In this document: positions 9,068-15,620 of the stretch, in pieces
Numbering within the stretch: the first letter of the stretch is position 1
Layout of the letters: each line of letters starts with the position of its first letter
From: DATJLQ01 sp035509415
GTDB taxonomy: Bacteria; Pseudomonadota; Alphaproteobacteria; JACZXZ01
Length of the DNA stretch: 21,885 nt
Reading direction: 5' to 3'
Assembly: GCA_035509415.1 (NCBI GenBank)
Contig: DATJLQ010000021.1
Location: forward strand, 1 to 21,885
Made by a program: the position numbers and the translations under genes
Notes under the pieces: generated by a model
Database searches by the model: none
Seen by the model: the letters and a program-made list of their open reading frames with translations, nothing else
What the model was told of the DNA's origin: nothing

Positions 9068-10078
9068 TCACGATTTGTCCTCTTTCGTTGCGAGCGCCAA
9101 CGCGCGCGCGACCGCGTCCTCGAAACCGACCTCGCCCTTGAGCACGGACTCGCAGAGGGCGTCGAGCGCGGCGGACTCCGCGCGCGCGATCCGGCCGCGC
9201 ATTTCCTCGGCGGCCAGGCTCGCGATGAGCCGGCGCGTGCGCCCGCGCGCATCGAGACGCGCCGACGAGCGCGAGCCCTCGGCGCGCAGCCATGTTCCGT
9301 GGCGCTCGATCGCATCGGCGAGCTCGCCGACGCCTTCGCCGCGCAAGGCACTCGTGCGCAAGACCGGCACGCGCCAATCCTTGCCGTCCCCCGCCTCGCC
9401 GTAGCCGAGCATGGCCTCGAGCTGGGCCGCGCTGCGGCGGGCACCCGGAAGGTCGCCCTTGTTGACCACGATCACGTCGGCGATTTCGAGGATGCCGGCC
9501 TTGAGCGCCTGGATCTCGTCGCCGAGGCCGGGTGCCGTCACCAGGACTTTGGTTTCGGCGATGGAGGCGATCTCGACCTCGGACTGGCCCGCACCCACGG
9601 TCTCGACCACGACCTGGTCGCAGCCCGCGGCATCCATCACGTCGATGGCGCGGCTCGCCGTGCGCGAGAGGCCGCCCAGATGGCCGCCCGAGGAAAGCGA
9701 GCGCACGAACACGTTCTCGTCGCCGCTATGGCCGGTCATGCGGATGCGGTCGCCCAGGATGGCGCCGCCGGTGAGCGGGCTCGAGGGATCGACCGCTACC
9801 ACGCCGACCCGCTGTCCGCGCCGCCTGAGCTCGCCGATATAGGCGCTGACCAGGGTCGATTTCCCGGCACCCGGTGCCCCGGTGACGCCCACGACGCGCG
9901 CGCGCCCGAGTTTCGGGTAGATCGCGCGCAGCACCTCGGCCGCCTCGTCGCCGCCGCTTTCGACCGCGGTCAACGCGCGCGCCAAGGCCGCGCGATCGCC
10001 CGCGAGCAGCCGCGCGAGCCAAGCGTCCGCCGAGCCCTCCGCCCCCGAGCCGTCCGGCACTGTCGAGCGTTGCGCCAT
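9068..10078 (-). CDS. meaB: MeaB/ArgK-type G3E GTPase, methylmalonyl-CoA mutase chaperone
   Basis: MeaB proteins gate cobalamin loading and protect B12-dependent acyl-CoA mutases, chiefly methylmalonyl-CoA mutase, in the cytoplasm. The 336-residue protein shows P-loop GAPGAGKST at 67-75, the AVDPSSPLTGGAILGDR block at about 95-111, the switch motif ETVGAGQSE at 159-167, and NKGD at 206-209 for guanine recognition. Length is normal for the family. Two ATGs are possible: 10087 has no ribosome-binding site, while 10078 has GGGG five to eight bases upstream and is preferred. No mutase or other B12 enzyme lies in the window. The gene leads the tight set meaB-amidotransferase-oxygenase and follows the MarR gene by 121 bases on the same strand. 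Confidence 0.93.
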   Translation of the reverse strand: MAQRSTVPDGSGAEGSADAWLARLLAGDRAALARALTAVESGGDEAAEVLRAIYPKLGRARVVGVTGAPGAGKSTLVSAYIGELRRRGQRVGVVAVDPSSPLTGGAILGDRIRMTGHSGDENVFVRSLSSGGHLGGLSRTASRAIDVMDAAGCDQVVVETVGAGQSEVEIASIAETKVLVTAPGLGDEIQALKAGILEIADVIVVNKGDLPGARRSAAQLEAMLGYGEAGDGKDWRVPVLRTSALRGEGVGELADAIERHGTWLRAEGSRSSARLDARGRTRRLIASLAAEEMRGRIARAESAALDALCESVLKGEVGFEDAVARALALATKEDKS

Positions 10079-10199
10079 GGTCCCCATCGATCGCGCGGCA
10101 TCGCCCCGGCCGCGGCATTGCTCAAGTCTTAGCGGCCGCGTCCGCGCCGGGCAAGGGTCCGGCCCGCGGATCGGAGCGGGTTTCCAGGAATTCGGGGAC

Positions 10200-10832
10200 T
10201 TAGTCGGTGTCGGCGGGGAATTGGGTGGCGGGCTTTTCGGGATCGCGCGCGCAGGCCGAGAAATTGACGCACAATTGCTCCGACTCGTCCTTGGTGAGCG
10301 TGTCGGAGGTAAGCCCGCAACGCGCCGCCCCGTCGGCGCTCAAGGGGACCAGGTGGTTGCAGCGCGCGCAGACGCCGAACTCGCCCTGGCGGCAGCGGCC
10401 GCGGATATTGGCGAGGACGCGGGTCAATCCCTTGGCAAGCTGGCTCGCGCACTCGTCGGGCAGGGCCGCGACCGCGCGCTCGATGTCGCGCAACGGGTCG
10501 TTCGCCAGGAGCTCGCGGCCCTCGGTCGTGAGCTCGAGGCTGATGCCGCGCCGGTCGTTGCAGTCCCGGCAGCGCGTCACATAGCCCTTGCTCTCGAGGG
10601 CGCGTAGCGTCTGGGACGTGGTCCCTTTGGTGGTGCCGAGATATTCGGCGAGACTGCTCGGCGAGCGCGAATAGCGGTTCGCGCGCCCAAGGAACCGCAG
10701 CGCCTCCCACTGGGCGGGGTTAAGCCCTTGAACGAATTGAAGCGCATGGGCCGCCCGGCCAAGCCGATCGAGAGTCTCGGCAATTTCGCTGGCGACACTT
10801 GGACCGGTATGCCCGTCCTGCATGGGTGCCAT
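10200..10832 (-). CDS. MarR-family transcriptional regulator with cysteine-rich C-terminal tail
   Basis: This is a winged helix-turn-helix repressor or activator, probably dimeric, 210 residues. The MarR domain spans about residues 15-145: the recognition region is SPSSLAEYLGTTKGTTSQTLRALESKGYV (58-85) and the wing contains C88-RD-C91-NDRRG. MarR proteins usually end near residue 145-165. This one adds about 60 residues with C147, C155, C158, C172, C188 and C194 around a CGLT motif, suggesting a zinc or iron-sulfur site or a thiol sensor. There are nine cysteines in all. Start is ATG 10832 or 10823; neither has a good ribosome-binding site. The downstream genes on the same strand (meaB onward) are candidate targets. 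DNA binding is confident; the signal sensed is unknown. Confidence 0.9.
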   Translation of the reverse strand: MAPMQDGHTGPSVASEIAETLDRLGRAAHALQFVQGLNPAQWEALRFLGRANRYSRSPSSLAEYLGTTKGTTSQTLRALESKGYVTRCRDCNDRRGISLELTTEGRELLANDPLRDIERAVAALPDECASQLAKGLTRVLANIRGRCRQGEFGVCARCNHLVPLSADGAARCGLTSDTLTKDESEQLCVNFSACARDPEKPATQFPADTD

Positions 10833-10839
10833 GAATTCT

Positions 10840-10856
10840 ATTTTCGACTCGATATT
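10840..10856 (-). promoter_or_regulatory. Second, degenerate copy of the MarR-type operator before the start codon
   Basis: The 11-base core TCGACTCGATA at 10844-10854 exactly repeats the core of the palindrome at 10887-10903; the outer arm bases differ. Centres are 47 bases apart. This copy lies between the predicted transcription start and the ATG at 10832, where bound protein could act as a roadblock or strengthen repression cooperatively. Confidence 0.6.
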
Positions 10857-10884
10857 ATTCTTGCCTGCATCCCCCTCGGCGACT

Positions 10885-10912
10885 ACTGTATCGACTCGAT
10901 ACAAAAAGTCAA
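10885..10912 (-). promoter_or_regulatory. Promoter of the MarR gene with embedded palindromic operator
   Basis: On the minus strand TTGACT (10912-10907) and TACAGT (10890-10885) form a sigma-70-like promoter with a 16-base spacer, placing transcription start near 10878. A perfect 17-base palindrome, TGTATCGA-C-TCGATACA, occupies 10887-10903 and thus covers the spacer and part of the -10. A repressor dimer bound here would block RNA polymerase. The promoter is inferred by eye; the palindrome is directly visible. Confidence 0.65.
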
Positions 10913-10963
10913 CCTTGGGCCTGGGCCGCGTTCGGCCCCAACCCGGGGCACCGAACAGAACTT

Positions 10964-10984
10964 GCCGGCCGAGCCTGGGCCGGC
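10964..10984 (+). other. GC-rich stem-loop in the leader region of the sigma factor gene
   Basis: GCCGGCC (10964-10970) and GGCCGGC (10978-10984) can pair around a seven-base loop about 100 bases before the sigma factor start. Structured leaders act as thermosensors in some rpoH genes. This one does not include the ribosome-binding site and may be chance in GC-rich DNA. Confidence 0.2.
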
Positions 10985-11080
10985 CGCCGTGCCCAGCAAT
11001 ATGGCGCATTCTTTTCACAAGGCAACAGCGCGTGGCCGCCCAACAGGCGCTTCCCGCGACGGCCGCGAGGGTGGGACAGG

Positions 11081-11962
11081 ATGAGCATCGCCAATACCAA
11101 GGACACCGAGCGCAGCGACCGGCGCTATATCGCGGCCGCCATGGACGCCCCCTATCTCGAGCGCGAGTACGAGCAGAATCTCGGCCGGCGCTGGCGCGAC
11201 AGCAAGGACGAGCGCGCGCTCAACGAGCTGATCGAGAGCCACACGCGCCTCGTCGTGCGCATCGCGTCGCGTTACCGCTCGAGCACGATCCCGCGCGGCG
11301 ACCTCGTGCAGGAGGGCAATATCGGCCTCATGGAGGCGGCCCTCCGCTTCGATCCCGAGCGCAACGTGCGCTTCTCGACCTACGCGACCTGGTGGATCGT
11401 GCGCATGATCCGCAACTACATGATGCGCAACGCGTCGATCGTGCGCGTCGCGACCACGCCGAGCCAGCGCCGGGTCTACTTCAATCTGTGGCGCCTGCGC
11501 TCCAAGGCGAAAGTGCGCCCCGACGGCACCATGACCGACGAAGACCGCGCGCGCATCGCGAAGGAGCTCGACGTGCCGCTCGCGGACGTCGAGCGCATCG
11601 ACCTCCATTTCGCGCGCCCCGACCAGTCGCTCAATCTCGGCATCGGCGAGGACGATTCGCTTGAAATCCAGGATCTGATCCCCGACGCGCGGCCCAATCC
11701 CGAGGCGACAGTGGCCAGCCGGCACGACCGCAAGGTCCAGATCGAGTGGCTGCATCAGGCGATGGACACGCTCACCGACCGCGAGCGCTCCATCATCAAG
11801 AGCCGTTTCCTGGGCGACGACAAGACCACCCTCTCCGACATCGGCGAGGATTTCGGCGTCACCAAGGAGCGCATCCGCCAGATCGAGCGCCAGGCGCTCG
11901 GCAAGCTGCGCCACGCGCTGGCGGCGCGGGTCCAGAACGGCGCCGAGCTGTTCGACAACTGA
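11081..11962 (+). CDS. rpoH: RpoH-family (sigma-32) RNA polymerase sigma factor
   Basis: This alternative sigma factor directs RNA polymerase to heat-shock or oxidative-stress promoters, 293 residues, normal for RpoH. It lacks region 1.1. Region 2 runs from about residue 50 to 125 (DLVQEGNIGLMEAALRFDP, then FSTYATWWIVRMIRNYMMRN for -10 recognition). An RpoH-box-like stretch is at about 129-138 (QRRVYFNLWR, compared with QRKLFFNLRK in E. coli). Region 4.2 at about 250-280 ends in VTKERIRQIERQALGKLRHAL. The box and some region 2.4 residues depart from the classical sequence, so this may be the second (RpoH2-like) factor many alphaproteobacteria carry. ATG 11081 has GGGACAGG just upstream. It is divergent from the MarR gene. 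Confidence 0.85.
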   Translation: MSIANTKDTERSDRRYIAAAMDAPYLEREYEQNLGRRWRDSKDERALNELIESHTRLVVRIASRYRSSTIPRGDLVQEGNIGLMEAALRFDPERNVRFSTYATWWIVRMIRNYMMRNASIVRVATTPSQRRVYFNLWRLRSKAKVRPDGTMTDEDRARIAKELDVPLADVERIDLHFARPDQSLNLGIGEDDSLEIQDLIPDARPNPEATVASRHDRKVQIEWLHQAMDTLTDRERSIIKSRFLGDDKTTLSDIGEDFGVTKERIRQIERQALGKLRHALAARVQNGAELFDN

Positions 11963-11975
11963 AGGGCGGCCGAGC

Positions 11976-12089
11976 GCCTCATCCTTCGAGACGCAATCTG
12001 ACGATTGCTCCTCAGGATGAGGATCGGGACGGAGAAATCAGGGCCTCATCCTGAGGGCGCCCGACAGGGCGCGTCTCGAAGGATGAGGC
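11976..12089. repeat. Nested palindromic repeat between convergent genes
   Basis: Outer arms of 19 bases are perfectly complementary (GCCTCATCCTTCGAGACGC at 11976-11994, its reverse complement at 12071-12089). Inside them a second perfect pair of 13 bases is nested (CCTCAGGATGAGG at 12010-12022, CCTCATCCTGAGG at 12044-12056), and each inner arm nearly folds on itself. The words CCTCATCCT and GAAGGATGAGG resemble REP-like elements scattered in alphaproteobacterial genomes. It lies between the ends of the sigma factor and 3-hydroxyisobutyrate dehydrogenase genes, so it may also act as a two-way terminator. Confidence 0.85.
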
Positions 12090-12107
12090 CCTAAACATTT
12101 CAGGCTC

Positions 12108-12998
12108 TCACGCCTCGCCCTTGATCATGCGGATGATCGAGGAGAAATCGAGCCCGGCGTGGCCCTTGCCGCTATGGAGCTCATAGAGCGCCGCGGCGAC
12201 CGCGCCGAGGGGCGAGGACACGTTCGCCCCGCCCGCCGCCTGCTGCGCGAGGCGCAAATCCTTGAGCATCATCGCGACCGTGAAGCCGGGCGCGAAGTCG
12301 CGGTTCGAAGGTGCGGTCGGCACCAAGCCCGGCTCGGGGCAGTAATTCGTGAGCGACCAGCATTGGCCCGAGGATTTCGAGCTGATCTCGAACAGCTTCT
12401 CGGGCGCCAGGCCGAGCTTCGCCGCGAGCGCGAACGCCTCGCTCACCGCGATCATCTCGATTCCGAGCATGAGGTTGTTGCAGATCTTGGCCGCCTGGCC
12501 GTTGCCCGCGGCACCCGCATGGACGATCGCCTTCCCCATGAGCTTGAGCAACGGTTCGGCGCGCGCGAAAGCCGCATCCGACCCGCCCACCATGAAGGTG
12601 AGCGTGCCCGCGGCCGCGCCCGCGACCCCGCCCGAGACCGGGGCATCCACCATGTCGAGGCCCTTGCCGCTTGCCGCCGCCGAGACCGCGCGCGCGGTTT
12701 CGACATCGATGGTCGAGCTATCGATGAGGAGTGTGTCCTTGCGCGCCGAGGCGAGCACGCCGCCGGCACCGAGATAGACCTCGCGCACATGCTGGCCCGC
12801 GGGCAGCATGGTCAAGACCGCGTCGACCTCGCGCGCGGCGTCGCCGGCGCTCTTGGCAGGATCGGCGCCCGCTTCCTTGGCCGCGTCGAGGAGTTTCGGC
12901 ACCACGTCGAACGCCTTCGCCTCGTGGCCCGCCTTCAAGAGATTGCGCAGCATGGGCCCGCCCATATTGCCGAGCCCGATGAATCCGATCCTGCTCAT
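12108..12998 (-). CDS. mmsB: 3-hydroxyisobutyrate dehydrogenase
   Basis: This enzyme oxidises 3-hydroxyisobutyrate to methylmalonate semialdehyde with NAD+ in valine breakdown, 296 residues, the usual length. The Rossmann motif GLGNMGGPM is at about 8-16. The substrate motif DAPVSGG is at 118-124 (Ser122), and the catalytic Lys is K171 in GNGQAAKICNN, with Asn175 four residues later. These are the hallmark residues of beta-hydroxyacid dehydrogenases. The ATG at 12998 has AGGGAG upstream; the frame extending further has no family similarity. It is the last gene of the acyl-CoA dehydrogenase / hydroxyisobutyryl-CoA hydrolase set, but 229 bases separate it from the hydrolase. Glyoxylate/tartronate-semialdehyde reductases are relatives; the neighbours decide the call. 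Confidence 0.93.
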   Translation of the reverse strand: MSRIGFIGLGNMGGPMLRNLLKAGHEAKAFDVVPKLLDAAKEAGADPAKSAGDAAREVDAVLTMLPAGQHVREVYLGAGGVLASARKDTLLIDSSTIDVETARAVSAAASGKGLDMVDAPVSGGVAGAAAGTLTFMVGGSDAAFARAEPLLKLMGKAIVHAGAAGNGQAAKICNNLMLGIEMIAVSEAFALAAKLGLAPEKLFEISSKSSGQCWSLTNYCPEPGLVPTAPSNRDFAPGFTVAMMLKDLRLAQQAAGGANVSSPLGAVAAALYELHSGKGHAGLDFSSIIRMIKGEA

Positions 12999-13227
12999 GG
13001 TGGCGCTCCCTGTTTGGCATCCCGGTCTTCTCGGTTCCGTTCCAAGCGCTTCATTACCCCCCACCCCACCCTCCCCCTCAAGGGGGGAGGGGCAATGCGA
13101 CGGACGAGGACTCAGATTTATCCGCCGTTCCGCCCATTCCGATCTTTCCCCGATTCATTCTCCCGATCCTTCCCCCTTGGACGGGAGGACGACAAGGCGC
13201 GGCATTGTCGGGTGCGCAGTCGAAACC
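12999..13227 (-). other. Spacer inside the valine cluster with a GC hairpin
   Basis: This 229-base gap contains a C-run/G-run hairpin at 13069-13092 (CCCTCCCCCT, loop CA, AGGGGGGAGGG with a one-base bulge), a form of small repeat I have seen often in alphaproteobacterial spacers. No reading frame here looks coding. The hairpin may reduce read-through from the hydrolase gene into mmsB, or protect the mRNA; no promoter was recognised. Confidence 0.5.
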
Positions 13228-14316
13228 TCATTCGAAGCTGAGATCGTCGGCGCGCGGCAGAAAGGCGCGCTCGATGTCCGCGTCCGACACGTCGGCGAGC
13301 GACGCCGGCTGCCATTTCGGCTTGTTGTCCTTGTCGATCACGGCGGCGCGCACGCCTTCGTAGAAATCGTGCCCGTCCATGCAATATTGGCAGAGACGGT
13401 ACTCCATCGCCATCGCGGCCTCGAAATCGAGCGACTTCCCGAGGCGGAGCTGGCGGTAGGTGAGCCTGAGCGAGGTAGGCGATTTGGTCGCGATCGTGGC
13501 CGCCACGCCCGCCGCCCATTCCGAGCCTTCGCGTCCCAACGCCGCCAGGATCGCCTCGACCGAGGCGGCTTTGAAGCAGCGGTCGATGGCGGCGCGTTGG
13601 GTCGCAAGCGGCGGCGGCCCAGCATCCTCGGCGAAGCGGTCGAGCACGGCGCTCGCGGCAACGCGACCCTCGCGCCAATCCGCGTCCGCCAACGCCCCAA
13701 CCAGTTCCTCGAGCCGCGCCGACGGCACATAGTGGGTCGCAATGCCCGTATAGAGACAATCCGCCGCCTTGAGCCTGGCGCCCGTGAGGCCGAGATACAT
13801 GCCGATCTCGCCCGGAAGGCGCGGCAGGAAATAGCTCCCGCCCACGTCGGGGAACAGGCCGATGCCGGTTTCGGGCATGGCGAAGAGCGTGCGCTCGGTC
13901 GCGACCCGATGGGAGCCGTGGACCGAGAGGCCGACCCCACCACCCATGGCGATGCCGTCGATCAATGCGATGTAGGGCTTCGGATAGCGGAACACGCGCC
14001 GGTTCTGGGGATATTCCTCGCTGTAATAGGTGGCGGCGAGCGCGCGGTCGCCCTTGGCGCGCGATTCGTAAAGCGCCTTGATGTCGCCGCCCGCCGAAAA
14101 GGCGCGCTCACCCGCACCCCGGATCACGATCGCGCGCAGGCGCGCATCCTTCTCCCAGCGGTCGAAGCGCGCGGCGAGCGAGCGGATCATCGAGAGCGTC
14201 ACCGCATTGAGCGCTTCGGGCCGGTTGAGCGTGATGAGGCCGAGCGGCCCGCGGCGCGCGAACAGGATCTCGGCGCGCTTGGGATCGCTCTCTTTCGGCT
14301 TCGGCGCTTCGGTCAT
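13228..14316 (-). CDS. 3-hydroxyisobutyryl-CoA hydrolase (enoyl-CoA hydratase superfamily)
   Basis: This enzyme releases CoA from 3-hydroxyisobutyryl-CoA in valine degradation, 362 residues. That length fits the hydrolase group and is longer than plain enoyl-CoA hydratases (about 260). The oxyanion-hole segment RAFSAGGDIKALY is at about 71-83, IAMGGGVGLSVHG at 122-134, and the catalytic region MPETGIGLFPDVGGS at 147-161 with Glu149 and Asp157. The PETxIGxFPDVGxS block distinguishes the hydrolase from hydratases. Its start lies 15 bases after the stop of the acyl-CoA dehydrogenase gene, so they share a transcript. The enoyl-CoA hydratase for the step between the two enzymes is not in the window. 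Confidence 0.93.
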   Translation of the reverse strand: MTEAPKPKESDPKRAEILFARRGPLGLITLNRPEALNAVTLSMIRSLAARFDRWEKDARLRAIVIRGAGERAFSAGGDIKALYESRAKGDRALAATYYSEEYPQNRRVFRYPKPYIALIDGIAMGGGVGLSVHGSHRVATERTLFAMPETGIGLFPDVGGSYFLPRLPGEIGMYLGLTGARLKAADCLYTGIATHYVPSARLEELVGALADADWREGRVAASAVLDRFAEDAGPPPLATQRAAIDRCFKAASVEAILAALGREGSEWAAGVAATIATKSPTSLRLTYRQLRLGKSLDFEAAMAMEYRLCQYCMDGHDFYEGVRAAVIDKDNKPKWQPASLADVSDADIERAFLPRADDLSFE

Positions 14317-14331
14317 CCCGCGAGCCCGCCC

Positions 14332-15486
14332 TCAATCGTCGAGCAAGCGGCGCGCGACGATCGTGCGCATGATCTCGTTGGTGCCCTCGAGGATGCGATG
14401 CACGCGCGCGTCGCGCATGAAGCGCTCGACCGGGAAATCCTTGAGATAGCCGTAGCCGCCATGGAGCTGGAGCGCCTCGTCGCAGATCTTGAAGCCGACG
14501 TCGGTCGCGAAGCGCTTGGCCATGGCGCACTGGAGGGTCGCGTCCGGATCGCCCGCATCCAACATCGCGGCCGCGCGATGGACCATGAGCCGCGCCGCCT
14601 CGAGCTCGGTCGCCATGTCGGCGAGGCGAAAGCGCAGCGCCTGGAATTCCGAGAGCGTCTTCCCGAACTGCGCGCGCACCTTCATATGCTCGCGCGCGGA
14701 ATCGAGGCAGGCGCGTGCGGCGCCCAACGAGCAGGCGCCGATATTCACCCGCCCGCCATCGAGCCCCATCATCGCGATCTTGAATCCCTCGCCCTCGGAG
14801 GCGAGGCGATTTTTCGCCGGCACCTTGCAGTTCTCGAACATCACCATCGAGGTGGGTTGGCTGTTCCACCCGAGCTTCCGCTCCTGCTTCCCGAACGAGA
14901 GGCCGGCCGTCTCGCGCTCGACCAGGAGCGTCGAGATTCCCTTGGCGCCCTTGCCGCCCGTACGCGCCATGACGGCGTAGAGATCGCTGCGCCCGCCGCC
15001 CGAGATGAAGGCCTTGGTGCCATTGAGCACGTAATGCGCGCCGTCGGGATCGTTGGCGCGGTCGGCGCGCGTCGAAAGGCTCGCGGCATCCGAGCCCGAA
15101 CCCGGCTCGGTCAGGCAATAGCTCGCGAAGATTTCCATCTTGGCGAGGCGCGGAATCCATCTCGCGCGTTGGGCGTCGTCGCCGAAGCGGTCGATCATCC
15201 AGGCGACCATGTTGTGGATCGAGAGATAGGCCGCGGTCGAGGTGCAGGCAGCGGCGAGCTCCTCGAAGATGAGCGCCGCATCGAGGCGCGAGAGGCCCGC
15301 ACCGCCCACATCCTCGCGCACATAGATGGCGGCGAAGCCGAGCGAGGCCGCCTTGCGTAACGCGTCCTCGGGGAAGATCTTCTCTTCGTCCCAACGCGCG
15401 GCATGGGGCGCGAACTCGGCCGCCGCGAACGCGTGGGCCGCCTCTTGGAACGCGCGCTGCTCCGAGGTGAGGCCGAAACCGGACAT
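14332..15486 (-). CDS. Acyl-CoA dehydrogenase, probably isobutyryl-CoA dehydrogenase
   Basis: This FAD enzyme oxidises a short branched acyl-CoA to the 2,3-enoyl-CoA, feeding electrons to electron-transfer flavoprotein, 384 residues. FASYCLTEPGSGSDAAS near residue 125 is the flavin/substrate signature. Glu367 in ILEGTNEIMR is the likely catalytic base. The C-terminus ends in VARRLLDD. The ATG at 15486 has GGGGGG just upstream; an ATG 36 bases earlier adds residues unlike the family. Its place ahead of the 3-hydroxyisobutyryl-CoA hydrolase and 3-hydroxyisobutyrate dehydrogenase argues for isobutyryl-CoA (human ACAD8-like) rather than a straight-chain substrate. The gene diverges from hemB across 134 bases. 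Confidence 0.92.
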   Translation of the reverse strand: MSGFGLTSEQRAFQEAAHAFAAAEFAPHAARWDEEKIFPEDALRKAASLGFAAIYVREDVGGAGLSRLDAALIFEELAAACTSTAAYLSIHNMVAWMIDRFGDDAQRARWIPRLAKMEIFASYCLTEPGSGSDAASLSTRADRANDPDGAHYVLNGTKAFISGGGRSDLYAVMARTGGKGAKGISTLLVERETAGLSFGKQERKLGWNSQPTSMVMFENCKVPAKNRLASEGEGFKIAMMGLDGGRVNIGACSLGAARACLDSAREHMKVRAQFGKTLSEFQALRFRLADMATELEAARLMVHRAAAMLDAGDPDATLQCAMAKRFATDVGFKICDEALQLHGGYGYLKDFPVERFMRDARVHRILEGTNEIMRTIVARRLLDD

Positions 15487-15560
15487 GTCCCCCCGCTCGC
15501 CATTTTGGCCGGGGCAGATCATAGCGGGGGTGCCCCGCCTGTCAAAGGCCGCGCGCCGCG

Positions 15561-15578
15561 GCGTCCCGAAGGATGACG
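15561..15578. repeat. Single half of the palindromic repeat
   Basis: GCGTCCCGAAGGATGA at 15561-15576 matches the right arm of the repeat at 12071-12086 in 15 of 16 positions. No complementary arm was seen nearby, so this looks like a decayed or solo half. It lies in the divergent spacer between the acyl-CoA dehydrogenase gene and hemB, about 45 bases before the hemB start. Confidence 0.45.
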
Positions 15579-15620
15579 GCCCCTGGCCTCGCGGCCCGTT
15601 CTGCGCGATACTCCCGCCTC

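Noticed and set aside
7051..9141. A 696-codon plus-strand open frame across the amidotransferase gene
   Set aside because: Antisense shadow of a fully conserved protein; no ribosome-binding site and no recognisable domain.
9068..10078. MeaB as proof of a methylmalonyl-CoA mutase locus here
   Set aside because: No mutase or cobalamin-binding protein is encoded in the window, so the link remains pathway knowledge only.
12808..15360. An 850-codon plus-strand open frame across the valine-degradation genes
   Set aside because: It spans three recognised minus-strand genes and their spacers, which a real protein would not share; composition is shadow-like.
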